The notes under the pieces were generated by a model. The model was not told the origin of the DNA, made no database searches, and was given only the letters and a program-made list of their open reading frames with translations. DNA of 64,000 nucleotides, taken from Azorhizobium sp943371865. Its GTDB lineage: Bacteria; Pseudomonadota; Alphaproteobacteria; Rhizobiales; Xanthobacteraceae. Positions within the stretch are counted from its first letter, which is position 1. Each line of letters begins with the position of its first letter. The stretch covers positions 1 to 64,000 of the forward strand of contig NZ_CALRWL010000026.1 in assembly GCF_943371865.1 (NCBI RefSeq), read 5' to 3'. A program made the translations under genes and the position numbers. Positions 40,935-49,382 of this stretch are shown in pieces.

Positions 40935-42335
40935 TCAGTGGGCGTGCGCCACCGCATCCGCGATGCGTGGGGTGTGACCGGCCCGCTCCCACAGCCGCCG
41001 CGCCACCGCTTGAGCGGCGGCGACCACGTCGTCGCCATCAAACGTCGTGGGGCGACCGCGTTCCAGCAGCACGGTGCCGTTCACCACCACCGCATCCACA
41101 TTGCCGCCCTGCGCGCTGTGGACGATGAGGCCCGGCCCATCGATCAGCGGGGCAAGGTTGGGCGCCCGCCCGTCCAGCAGGACGAGATCGGCTTTGGAGC
41201 CTTCCCGCAAAGTGCTGACCTCGTGGGCGATGCCCAACGCGCTGGCGCCGCCGACCGTCGCCCAACGCATCACGTCATGGGATTTCACTGCGAAGCCCGC
41301 GCCGCGGATGCGCGTGCCCGCCAGCGCCATGTGCATGGCGGCGAACATGTCGCCGGACTTGGTGTCGGTGGCGAGCGTGATGCGCGCGCCCGCCTGTTCC
41401 AGCGCCCGGATCGGCGCCACCGAGCCATGGGCGGCGTTGCCCACCGGAATATGCGCCACTGCCGCCCCGGCGGCGCCGAAGCGGGCGATGTCGGCCTCAG
41501 TCATGTGAATGCAGTGGCCGGCGATGGTGCGCCGGTTCAGGAGCCCCACCTCCTGCATCAGCTCCACTGGGCGCAGACCGTCGCGCGCCTGGACGATCTC
41601 CACCTCCATGGGCGACTGGTGCAAATGGGTGTGGACGATGAGGTCCTGCGCTTCGGCCATCTGCGCCACCTGCCGCAGCAGGGCAGGCGAGCAGGTGTCC
41701 GGCGCGTGGGGGCCGATCACCGGCGTGATCAGAGGAGAGCGGCCCTGCCAGGCCGAGATGAAGTCGGTGGCCTCCCGCAAGGTGGCCTCGCCCTGGGCCG
41801 GATCGCTGCGCCATTCGCGGCGAGCGAGCGCGGCGGTGTCCGCATCCAGGATGCGGCCGCCGATGAAGCTGCGCAGGCCGATCTCCTGCGCCGCTTTCGC
41901 CAGGGCCTCGGGATGACGATAGAAATCCACCACCGTGGTGGAGCCGAAGCGCAGCATCTCATAGAGCCCGAGCCGGGACAGCAGGTACGCTTCCTCCTCC
42001 GACAGCATGTCGCCCTGGGGGACGCCGGGGGTGTAGGCCGGGGCAAAGCCCACATCCTCCACCATGCCGCGCACCACCATGATGGGGGTGTGGTTGTGGG
42101 TGTTGACGAGCCCCGGCAGTAGCAAATGATGGGCGGAGCCGAGGGTGCGCGCCGGGGCAAACCGCCGGGCCATCTCGTCGGCTGGGCCGATGGCGGCAAT
42201 GCGGCCGGCGCGCACCGCAAGCGCCACGTCGCTCAGGACGGTCCCGTCCGCATCCATGACGAAGGCGGCCCGCGCCCGCACCAGGAGGTCGCACGGTTCG
42301 GGGGCAGTGGAAGCAACGGCATCCGGCATCGTCAT
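40935..42335 (-). CDS. metal-dependent amidohydrolase/deaminase, TRZ/ATZ-SsnA family
   Basis: A 466-residue member of the amidohydrolase superfamily that deaminates or dechlorinates heterocycles (TrzN/AtzA, cytosine, guanine and S-adenosylhomocysteine deaminase relatives). Metal and catalytic motifs are intact: LVNTHNHTPIMVVRG, VHTHLHQSPMEVE, IAGHCIHMTEADI and LATDTKSGDMFAA. The N- and C-terminal beta-sandwich halves are present. A second start, MPDAVAS, lies two codons downstream. It is 7 bases from the upstream GntR gene on the same strand, forming a two-gene operon divergent from an ABC importer. The substrate is unknown. Confidence 0.88.
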   Translation of the reverse strand: MTMPDAVASTAPEPCDLLVRARAAFVMDADGTVLSDVALAVRAGRIAAIGPADEMARRFAPARTLGSAHHLLLPGLVNTHNHTPIMVVRGMVEDVGFAPAYTPGVPQGDMLSEEEAYLLSRLGLYEMLRFGSTTVVDFYRHPEALAKAAQEIGLRSFIGGRILDADTAALARREWRSDPAQGEATLREATDFISAWQGRSPLITPVIGPHAPDTCSPALLRQVAQMAEAQDLIVHTHLHQSPMEVEIVQARDGLRPVELMQEVGLLNRRTIAGHCIHMTEADIARFGAAGAAVAHIPVGNAAHGSVAPIRALEQAGARITLATDTKSGDMFAAMHMALAGTRIRGAGFAVKSHDVMRWATVGGASALGIAHEVSTLREGSKADLVLLDGRAPNLAPLIDGPGLIVHSAQGGNVDAVVVNGTVLLERGRPTTFDGDDVVAAAQAVARRLWERAGHTPRIADAVAHAH

Positions 42336-42342
42336 CAGGCTC

Positions 42343-43128
42343 TCAAGTCAGGGCGGAGAGGGTGGCGAGAACCGCCACGCCGGTGCGCCGGGCGTGATCG
42401 GCCAAAGAGGCCGCAAAGCCCTCGGCGTCGCGCGCCCGCAGCAAAGCCATGAAGGCCTCGTGCTCGGCCAGCGAGGCATCCCAGCGCGAATGGTCGTAAT
42501 TGGCCTGGGCGCGGGCGCGGTAGATCTTGGCGCTCATGGCGGTCCAGGTGGCCAGCAGCACCGGATTGCCCGCCAGCCGGGTGATCTCCGCATGGATCTC
42601 CTGGTTCTGGCGGAAATAGTCCGGCCGCTGCTCGTGCTGGTGGAAGTGCACCAGGCGCGTATGCATGGCGTCGAGACGGGCGAGATCCTGCGGCTCGACC
42701 TTGGCGCAGGCCAAGCGCCCGGCCAGATGGTCCAGGGCCTCCATCATCTGGAACACGGCGGCGATCTCGTCCGCATCCACCGGCGTGACCACCGGCGTGC
42801 GGTGCGGGCGCAATTCGATCAGGCCTTCGGTGGACAGCACCTTGAAGGCTTCGCGCAGCGGCGTGCGGGAGACCCCGAAGGTCTCGCACAACATGCGCTC
42901 CGGCAGCGGGCTGCCCGGCCGCAATTCGCCATCCAACACCATCTCCCGCAGGCGGGCCACCAACTGGTCATGGAGGGAGGCGGTCTGCAACGGGCGGGTG
43001 GCATCCTGGGCCGAGAGCTTCAGCCGTGCCGGCTTGAACCGCATGCGTGCCCGAACTCTAGGCTTTTTGGCGGGGGCGAGGGCGGTGTCCGCCTCAATTT
43101 CCGGCATTTTTCGGATTTCCTTGCCCAC
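42343..43128 (-). CDS. GntR-family regulator, FadR/FCD subfamily
   Basis: A 261-residue regulator with a basic N-terminal extension, a winged HTH (about 50-115: LHDQLVARLREMVLDGELRP, LCETFGVSRTPLREAFKVLS) and a C-terminal FCD ligand-binding domain with the metal-site histidines in NQEIHAEITRLAGNP and LAEHEAFMALLRARD. It precedes the amidohydrolase on the minus strand and diverges from the NitT/TauT transporter operon, so it probably controls both from the 158-base intergenic region. A start at MRFKPARLKLS (residue 29) is possible. Confidence 0.9.
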   Translation of the reverse strand: MGKEIRKMPEIEADTALAPAKKPRVRARMRFKPARLKLSAQDATRPLQTASLHDQLVARLREMVLDGELRPGSPLPERMLCETFGVSRTPLREAFKVLSTEGLIELRPHRTPVVTPVDADEIAAVFQMMEALDHLAGRLACAKVEPQDLARLDAMHTRLVHFHQHEQRPDYFRQNQEIHAEITRLAGNPVLLATWTAMSAKIYRARAQANYDHSRWDASLAEHEAFMALLRARDAEGFAASLADHARRTGVAVLATLSALT

Positions 43129-43286
43129 AAAAGCAGCTTTGCTATCAAACTTTCTCGTATTATATCATTGAAAATAATCAATAAAACAAAAATCGCATAC
43201 CGAATACGAATCGCGATATCACTCGTGCCGCGGACCGTGTCCTCGCCAGAAGGCGGCCGGTCGGGCGACCTTGCAGGGGAACCCAA
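43129..43286. promoter_or_regulatory. AT-rich divergent promoter region of the second catabolic cluster
   Basis: A 158-base gap with strikingly low GC (43140-43225), in contrast to its surroundings. It contains a perfect 8-bp palindrome atcgcgat (43210-43217) and related tacg/cgta-rich segments of the kind bound by FadR-type GntR proteins. Likely overlapping promoters for the GntR-amidohydrolase pair and the transporter operon. Exact -10/-35 boxes cannot be fixed by eye. Confidence 0.5.
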
Positions 43287-44294
43287 ATGAAGCGTTTTCT
43301 ATCCCGCATCGCCGTCGCCCTGGCCGTCGCGGCCGGCACGGTCTCTCTGGCGCAGGCCCAGAGCGAGCCCACCATCAAGCTCGGCTATGCCAAGTGCGCC
43401 CATTGCACCCCGCTGACCCTGGTGCCGGAATATGCCAAGGGCGCGAAGGTGGAGGCCATCGGCTTCAATACGGGCAATGATGTGCTCACTGCTCTGCTCT
43501 CCAAGAGCATCGACGTGGCGCAGGTGACCTATCTCCACTACGCCACTGCTTTGGATAAGGGCTTCGACGTGGTGGCCATCTCCGGCCAGGTGGAAGGCGG
43601 CTCGCAGATCGTCATCCAGAACGACCTGCCGGTGGCTGAGAATGACTGGGCCGGGCTGAAGGCGCTGATCGCCAAGTACAAGGCCGAGGGCAAGCCGTTC
43701 CGCGTCGCCGCCTCCCGTGGCAATGCCCAGGACATCCACATGCGCGGCGCTTTCGCCAAGCAGGGCATCGACGTCAACAAGGACGTCCAGTTCATCAACA
43801 TCCCCAACCCCTCGGACCATATCCAGGCGCTGCGTCGGGGAGAGGTGGAGCTGATCTGCACCGTGGAGCCCTTCGCCACCCAGATTGTCCAGGCCAAGGC
43901 CGCCAAGCTGTTCACCTATCCCTACGATCAGGCCGCCGGCAATCTGACCAATCTGATGCTGACCCGCTCCGACGTGGTTGCTGCCAATGCCAAGGGCCTG
44001 GAAGTGACAGTGAAGGCCATCGTCGACATCGACAACAAGATCGCCGCCGACAAGCCGCTGTGGGTGTCCGTCATCACCAAGGTCACAGGCCTGGATAAGG
44101 CCATTGCTGAGGGTGCGATCAACAATCTGGTGCCGGACTACAAGATGTACCGGAAAGAGGCTGTTGCCATCGCCACGATGATGAAGGAGCTCAAGTACAT
44201 CACCAACGACGTCTCCGGCCTGGTGGAAAAGAACATGGACTATCGCTTCCTGGAAGCCGCTACCGGCAAGCCGAAGACCGAACTGGGATACTGA
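43287..44294 (+). CDS. NitT/TauT-family ABC transporter substrate-binding protein
   Basis: A 335-residue periplasmic binding protein with a Sec signal peptide (MKRFLSRIAVALAVAAGTVS, cleaved near AQAQ). The mature sequence has IKLGYAKCAHCTPLTLVPEY, an unusual CxxC pair close to the ligand-binding cleft entrance, and GFNTGNDVLTALLSKSIDVA. It is followed by permease and ATPase genes, a complete importer. The ligand is unknown; by context it is a small acid or heterocycle catabolised by the neighbouring enzymes. Confidence 0.88.
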   Translation: MKRFLSRIAVALAVAAGTVSLAQAQSEPTIKLGYAKCAHCTPLTLVPEYAKGAKVEAIGFNTGNDVLTALLSKSIDVAQVTYLHYATALDKGFDVVAISGQVEGGSQIVIQNDLPVAENDWAGLKALIAKYKAEGKPFRVAASRGNAQDIHMRGAFAKQGIDVNKDVQFINIPNPSDHIQALRRGEVELICTVEPFATQIVQAKAAKLFTYPYDQAAGNLTNLMLTRSDVVAANAKGLEVTVKAIVDIDNKIAADKPLWVSVITKVTGLDKAIAEGAINNLVPDYKMYRKEAVAIATMMKELKYITNDVSGLVEKNMDYRFLEAATGKPKTELGY

Positions 44295-44301
44295 GGGCAT
44301 C

Positions 44302-45114
44302 ATGGCATCGCTGCTGCGGTTCGGGCGGCCGGAACGGTTCATTGTTCCGGTGCTCATTTTGGCCGGGTGGGAGATGTTCTCCCGCTCCGGCGCCCTGCCG
44401 CCGGCGCTGCTGCCGGCTCCGTCCACCGTGGCGTGGGCCTGGCTCGACTGGGTGTTCGACATTGACGGCAATACGCAGTCTTATGCCGGACACTGGATCT
44501 TCGATGTGATGGCGAGCACCTGGCGCGTGGCCGCCGGTTTCGCCATCGCCACGGTTCTGGCGGTGACGCTGGGGGTGGCCATCGGCTGGTCCCGCTTCAT
44601 CGAAATCACCATCGAACCCACCTTGCAGATGCTGCGGCCGATCCCGCCGGTGTCGTGGATTCCCCTCGCCATCATCTGGTTCGGCATTGCCGACAAGCCG
44701 GCGATCTTCCTGGTGTTTTTGGGCGCCTTCTTCCCCATTCTGCTCAACACCATCCATGGGGTGAAGACCTGCGACCGCAACCTGATCCGCGCCGGCGCCA
44801 TGGTGGGCGGCGGCCAGCATCAGCTGCTGCGCTACATCGTCCTGCCGGCGGCGCTGCCGTCCATCTTCGCCGGCCTGCGCATCGGCATCGGCTCGGCCTG
44901 GATGCTCACGGTTACCGCGGAGATGGTGGCGGTGAAGAGCGGCGTCGGCTACGTGCTGTGGGATAGCTATTATTTCCTGCGCTACGACATCGTGCTGGCC
45001 GCCATGGCCTCCATCGGCCTGCTGGGCTATCTGAGCGACCTGTTGCTGCGTCTTGTCTCGGCCCGCGCCTTGCGCTGGCAGCAGGGCACCACCCTTCACG
45101 GTTCGGAGGGCTGA
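44302..45114 (+). CDS. NitT/TauT-family ABC transporter permease
   Basis: A 270-residue inner-membrane protein with about six helices. The EAA loop region is RNLIRAGAMVGGGQHQLLRY followed by IVLPAALPSIFAGLRIGIGS. The gene starts 7 bases after the binding-protein stop and ends 3 bases before the ATPase start, consistent with one operon. Confidence 0.92.
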   Translation: MASLLRFGRPERFIVPVLILAGWEMFSRSGALPPALLPAPSTVAWAWLDWVFDIDGNTQSYAGHWIFDVMASTWRVAAGFAIATVLAVTLGVAIGWSRFIEITIEPTLQMLRPIPPVSWIPLAIIWFGIADKPAIFLVFLGAFFPILLNTIHGVKTCDRNLIRAGAMVGGGQHQLLRYIVLPAALPSIFAGLRIGIGSAWMLTVTAEMVAVKSGVGYVLWDSYYFLRYDIVLAAMASIGLLGYLSDLLLRLVSARALRWQQGTTLHGSEG

Positions 45115-45117
45115 GCC

Positions 45118-45891
45118 ATGGCGACCATCGAGATTTCCGGCGTCTCCAAGATCTTCAAGGACGCCAAGCGCAAGACCGACGTCACCGCGCTGAGCCGCGT
45201 GGACATCTCCGTCCAGCGCAATGAGTTCCTATGCCTACTGGGGCCGTCCGGCTGCGGCAAGTCCACCTTGCTGAACATGATCGCCGGCTTCGACAAGCCC
45301 TCCACCGGCACGGTGAAGGTGGACGGGCAAGTGGTGGAAGCCCCCGGCGCTGATCGCGGCGTGGTGTTCCAGCAGGCCAATCTCATGCCCTGGCTGCCGG
45401 TGTGGGAGAATGTGGCCTTCCATCTCAAGATGCGCGGCGCCCAGAAGGGCGAGCGGCGGGAAAAGGCCCAGATCTATATCGACATGGTCGGCCTAACCGG
45501 CTTCGAGAACCATTTCCCCGCCGAACTCTCCGGCGGCATGAACCAGCGGGTGGGCATCGCCCGGGCCCTGCTCATGAACCCCGGCGTCATCCTCATGGAC
45601 GAGCCGTTCGGCGCGCTGGACGAGCAGACCCGTATGGAGATGCAGAATGAGCTGGTGCGCATCTGGCAGCACCACAAGGGCACCATCGTCTTCGTCACCC
45701 ATGGCATCGACGAGGCGCTGACGCTGGGCACCCATGTGGCGGTCATGTCGGCCCGGCCGGGGCGGATTGCGGAGATCATCCCGCTGGACCTGCCGCGCCC
45801 GCGCGACATCACCTCCCCGCGCTTCAACGATGTGAAGCGCCATATCCTCGATCTGCTGCGCCCGGCCGGCGCGGCGGCCTCCCACAGCTGA
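45118..45891 (+). CDS. NitT/TauT-family ABC transporter ATP-binding protein
   Basis: A 257-residue ATPase: Walker A GPSGCGKSTLLNMIAG, Q-loop FQQANLMPWLPVWENVA, signature ELSGGMNQRVGIARALL, Walker B VILMDEPFGALDEQT and switch IVFVTHGIDEALTLG. It completes the second importer, with order binding protein, permease, ATPase, different from the first cluster. The next gene follows after 15 bases. Confidence 0.93.
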   Translation: MATIEISGVSKIFKDAKRKTDVTALSRVDISVQRNEFLCLLGPSGCGKSTLLNMIAGFDKPSTGTVKVDGQVVEAPGADRGVVFQQANLMPWLPVWENVAFHLKMRGAQKGERREKAQIYIDMVGLTGFENHFPAELSGGMNQRVGIARALLMNPGVILMDEPFGALDEQTRMEMQNELVRIWQHHKGTIVFVTHGIDEALTLGTHVAVMSARPGRIAEIIPLDLPRPRDITSPRFNDVKRHILDLLRPAGAAASHS

Positions 45892-45906
45892 ACCTTCGGA
45901 TCTGTC

Positions 45907-46635
45907 ATGAGTGATCGCGTTCTCATCGGCATGCTCACGCCGTCGTCCAACACCGTACTGGAGCCGGTGACCCAGGCCATGGTGGCCGGCCTGCCGGAAG
46001 TCTCCATGCATTTCGGCCGCTTCAAGGTGACCGAGATCGCCTTGTCCGATCAGGCCCTGAAGCAGTTTGACGACAGCGAAATCCTGCGCGCCGCAGAGCT
46101 GCTCGCCCACGCCAAGGTGGGCGTCATCTCCTGGAACGGCACCTCGTCGGGCTGGTTGGGCTTTGACGCGGACGAGCGGCTGTGCGAGCGCATCACCGCC
46201 GCCACCGGCATTCCCGCCAACACCTCCATGCTGGCGCTGAACGAGATCCTGGCTGCCAAGAAGGTGAAGAGCCTGGGCTATGTGACGCCGTATCTCGATG
46301 CGGTGCAGGAGCGCATCGTCGCCAATTACGCCGCGCTCGGTCACGCCTGCCGGGGCGACCGGCATCTGCGCCTGCAGGACAATTTCTCCTTCTCCGACGT
46401 CACCGCTGAGCAACTGACCAGCATGACCGGCGAAGTGGCCGCTGAGAAGCCGGACGCCATCGCCGTCATCTGCACCAATCTGCGCGCCGCGCCGCTGGTG
46501 GCGAAGCTGGAAGCCGACCATGGCATCCCGATCTACGACACCATCGCCACCTCGGTGTGGAAGAGCCTGAAGATGACCGGCGTCGATCCTAAGCGGGTGG
46601 TCGGCTGGGGATCGCTGTTCCAAGACCTTGGCTGA
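45907..46635 (+). CDS. Asp/Glu racemase-superfamily enzyme with one catalytic cysteine, arylmalonate-decarboxylase-like
   Basis: A 242-residue protein of the Asp/Glu/hydantoin racemase and maleate isomerase superfamily. It has the family start LIGMLTPSSNTVLEPVTQ and motifs NTSMLALNEI and SLGYVTPYLDAVQ. Two-cysteine members use paired cysteines; here the first site reads ISWNGTSSGW with Gly78, while the second, VICTNLRAAPL, keeps Cys189. The Gly/Cys pattern is the one known in arylmalonate decarboxylase (Gly74/Cys188), so a decarboxylase or an unusual isomerase is possible. In an operon with the importer and, 4 bases on, an epimerase. Annotation as maleate cis-trans isomerase would be too specific. 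Confidence 0.8.
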   Translation: MSDRVLIGMLTPSSNTVLEPVTQAMVAGLPEVSMHFGRFKVTEIALSDQALKQFDDSEILRAAELLAHAKVGVISWNGTSSGWLGFDADERLCERITAATGIPANTSMLALNEILAAKKVKSLGYVTPYLDAVQERIVANYAALGHACRGDRHLRLQDNFSFSDVTAEQLTSMTGEVAAEKPDAIAVICTNLRAAPLVAKLEADHGIPIYDTIATSVWKSLKMTGVDPKRVVGWGSLFQDLG

Positions 46636-46639
46636 GCCG

Positions 46640-47638
46640 ATGGCGGTCTTCGTCACCGGCGCCTCCGGCTTCATGGGTCTCGCACTCTGCGAGGCCCTGC
46701 TGGCGCGGGGCGAGCGCGTGGTCGGGTTTGACCTTCTTCCTCCCCCCGAGGTCGCCCGCCATGCGTTCGCCCAGCTGCCGGGCCGGTTCGAAACCTGCGC
46801 CGGTGATGTGCGTGATGCCGCATCCCTGGCCGCGGCGCTGCGCGACAGCGGTGCCGACCGGCTGGTGCATCTGGCCGCCATCACCGCCGATGCCGCCCGC
46901 GAGCGGCGCGCACCGGCGCAGGTGTTCGAGGTGAATGTGGGCGGCACCATCGCCGCCATTGAGGCGTCGCGGGCCGCGGGCGTGCGGCGCATGGTCCATG
47001 TCAGCTCCGGCTCGGTCTATGGCGCCAGCGGGCGCGATGCCGACGTGCTGCGGGAAGACGAGACGCCGCTGCGCCCGGAAGGGCTCTACGGCATCAGCAA
47101 GCAGGCAGGCGAGGCCACCGCGCTGCGCCTTGCGACCTTGCACTGCTTGGATCTGGTGGTGGGCCGCTTGGGCACCTGCTTCGGCCCCTGGGAATACGCC
47201 ACATCGGCCCGCGATACCCCCAGCGCGCCGCTGCAGGTGATGCTGCGGGCCATGCGCGGCCAGAGCGTGTTGCTGCCGCGCCCGCACCGCCGCGACTTTC
47301 TCTATGGCCGCGACGGCGCCGCCGGCATCCTCGCTTTGCTGGACACGCCCGCGCTGCCCCATCCCATCTACAATCTGGCCGCCGGCTTCCTGTGGACGCT
47401 GGAGGATTTCTGCGCCGGCCTCGCCGCGCGCCGGCCCGGCTTTGCCTGGGGCTGGGGTGAGGGCGCGGAGGCGATCGCCCTCTACGGGGATTATGACCGC
47501 GCGCCCATGGACTGCGCCCGGCTCCACGCCGACACGCCCTTCGTGCCCCGCTACGACCTTGAAACTGCCCTTGATGATTATCTGCGCTGGTTCGATGGCC
47601 ATCGCGATCTGTTCCTCTCCCGCATGGGTGTCTCCTGA
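46640..47638 (+). CDS. NAD-dependent epimerase/dehydratase family protein
   Basis: An extended SDR of 332 residues. It shows the NAD loop VFVTGASGFMGLALCEALL, DRLVHLAAITADAARE, the catalytic Ser in VHVSSGSVYGAS and the Tyr-x-x-x-Lys in EGLYGISKQAGEA. The substrate-binding half differs from classical sugar epimerases. Its position after a racemase-fold enzyme and before a classical SDR suggests action on a catabolic intermediate rather than on nucleotide sugars, which is inference. The start is the ATG at 46640; an in-frame TTG at 46628 overlaps the previous gene. Confidence 0.88.
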   Translation: MAVFVTGASGFMGLALCEALLARGERVVGFDLLPPPEVARHAFAQLPGRFETCAGDVRDAASLAAALRDSGADRLVHLAAITADAARERRAPAQVFEVNVGGTIAAIEASRAAGVRRMVHVSSGSVYGASGRDADVLREDETPLRPEGLYGISKQAGEATALRLATLHCLDLVVGRLGTCFGPWEYATSARDTPSAPLQVMLRAMRGQSVLLPRPHRRDFLYGRDGAAGILALLDTPALPHPIYNLAAGFLWTLEDFCAGLAARRPGFAWGWGEGAEAIALYGDYDRAPMDCARLHADTPFVPRYDLETALDDYLRWFDGHRDLFLSRMGVS

Positions 47639-48426
47639 TGCTTCCTCCCGATGCCCGGCGCCTGGATGGGCGCGTTGCCATCGTCACCGGCGCGGCCTCA
47701 GGCATCGGCCGGGCCATCGCCCGCCTGTTTGCGTCCCATGGGGCGCGGGTGGTGGTGGCCGATGTGACGCAAACGGTGATCGAAGGCGGCATGCCCACCG
47801 TTGAGGCGATCACGCAGGACGGCGGAACCGCACTGTTTCAGCAGACCGACGTGGCCGACGCCGCCCAGGTAGAGGCGCTGGTGGCCCGCGCCGCTGAGGC
47901 CTTCGGCAGCCTCGATATCATCGTCAACAATGCCTGCATCCGTCATCCCCGCCCGCTGCTGGAACTGGACGAGGCGGAATGGAAACGGGTGCTGGACGTC
48001 AATCTCACCGGCGTCTTCTTGTCCTGCAAGGCGGCGGTAGCGCAGATGATGCGGCAGGAGCTGAAGGGCGAGGTGCGCGGGCGCATCGTCAATCTGTCCT
48101 CGCAGCACGGCATGATCGCCGCGCCCGGTGATCTGGCCTATGGCACCACCAAAGCCGGCATCGCGTACATGACCCGGCAGATCGCGGCGGACTATGCCAA
48201 GCTCGGCATCGTCTGCAATGCGGTGGCGCCGGGCAAGATCGTCACCGGCCAAGGCGGCCGGCTGGCCGACCCGGAGGTGCTGGACCGCGCGCGCCGCCGC
48301 ACCCCCTGGCCGCGCTTCGGCGCCCCGGACGACGTGGCCCGCGCCGCGCTCTATCTGGCCAGCGACGACGCCAGCTTCGTCACCGGCGTCAATCTGATGG
48401 TGGATGGCGGCTGGATGGCGGCCTGA
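47638..48426 (+). CDS. classical short-chain dehydrogenase/reductase
   Basis: A 262-residue NAD(P)-dependent oxidoreductase of the FabG-like group with all landmarks: cofactor loop VTGAASGIGRAIARLF, NNACIRHPRP, catalytic Ser in VNLSSQHGMIA and Tyr-x-x-x-Lys in AYGTTKAGIAYM, and the C-terminal VTGVNLMVDGGWMA. The start overlaps the epimerase stop (TGATG). Substrate unknown. It is the last gene of the importer-led operon. Confidence 0.92.
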   Translation: MLPPDARRLDGRVAIVTGAASGIGRAIARLFASHGARVVVADVTQTVIEGGMPTVEAITQDGGTALFQQTDVADAAQVEALVARAAEAFGSLDIIVNNACIRHPRPLLELDEAEWKRVLDVNLTGVFLSCKAAVAQMMRQELKGEVRGRIVNLSSQHGMIAAPGDLAYGTTKAGIAYMTRQIAADYAKLGIVCNAVAPGKIVTGQGGRLADPEVLDRARRRTPWPRFGAPDDVARAALYLASDDASFVTGVNLMVDGGWMAA

Positions 48427-48543
48427 GCCGCCGCCGCCCCGCCATCGCCGCCGGCCGCGCCCTTGAGGCCGGCGACCACTCCTTGCCCAAAGACGCGCCA
48501 GCTGCTGCCCGGTCTTTTGACTGGACCGCATGCTATTCACCGC

Positions 48544-48557
48544 TATCGTATCCGATA
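48544..48557. promoter_or_regulatory. inverted repeat tatcg-N4-cgata upstream of the second GntR gene
   Basis: A perfect 5-bp inverted repeat, extended by gatatatcg, 46 bases before the GntR ATG in a locally AT-richer patch. It is a possible autoregulatory site of the FCD-type regulator encoded just downstream. Confidence 0.35.
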
Positions 48558-48603
48558 TATCGCCGGCAGCCCGGCGGTGGTGCGGGAGCGGGGAGATGGG
48601 GGA

Positions 48604-49299
48604 ATGGCCCTCACCGAGCAGGACAAGGAACTGATCGGCAGCATCGTCAGCCGCAAGGACGCGGTGCTCTCGGTGCTGCGCGGCGCCATCGCCGATGGTC
48701 GGTTGGCGCCCGGCGCGCGCCTGGAGCCGGACCGCATCGCCGCCGATTTGGGATGCAGCCGCATGCCGGTGCGCGAGGCGCTCAAGGTGCTGGAGGCGGA
48801 GGGCTTCGTCACCTGCTACCCGTTTCGGGGCACCGCGGTGTCGCATCTGGATGCCGCGGACGTGGAAGAGCTGTTCGCCATGCGCCTGGCGCTGGAGGAT
48901 CTGGCCCTCACCCGCGCCATTTCGGCGCTCACGGCGGACGACCTGCGGCGCATGCGCGGCATCCTCCTCCGAATGGATGACCCCGACGAGCGCCCGCGCT
49001 GGCGCGATCTCAACCAGCAGTTTCACGCCATCCTCAACGGCGCCTGCGGCTGGCCGCGGCTGATCGGCCAGATCGACCTGCTGCGGCAGAACGTGGACCG
49101 CTACGTGCGCATCTGGGTGGATACGGAAGGCTATGACACGCCGCAGCGCCAGCATTGGGAGTTGCTCCAGGCCTGCGAAGCTCGCGACCTGCCGCGGGCG
49201 CGGGCGGTGCTGGATGCGCATCTGCGCGGCACCGCCGAGCGGGTGCGGGCGGTGGCGGAGCAGGGTGCGGCTGACACGGTGCTGCGTGCTTTGCCCTGA
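48604..49299 (+). CDS. GntR-family regulator, FCD subfamily
   Basis: A 231-residue regulator: winged HTH (about 15-80, DAVLSVLRGAIADGRLAPGA and IAADLGCSRMPVREALKVLE) and FCD domain (about 90-215) with the metal-ligand patterns LNQQFHAILNGACGW and QRQHWELLQACEARD. GGGAGATGGGGGA precedes the ATG. It lies between the importer-led operon and the ACMSD-family gene, and probably controls one or both. Confidence 0.9.
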   Translation: MALTEQDKELIGSIVSRKDAVLSVLRGAIADGRLAPGARLEPDRIAADLGCSRMPVREALKVLEAEGFVTCYPFRGTAVSHLDAADVEELFAMRLALEDLALTRAISALTADDLRRMRGILLRMDDPDERPRWRDLNQQFHAILNGACGWPRLIGQIDLLRQNVDRYVRIWVDTEGYDTPQRQHWELLQACEARDLPRARAVLDAHLRGTAERVRAVAEQGAADTVLRALP

Positions 49300-49382
49300 C
49301 CCCTGGCCCGTCCCGCGCGCGGCGCGGTCGTTTCCATCCCGCTCAACGCCTGGAGCGGCGTGAAGGAGAGGCGTTCCCCATC

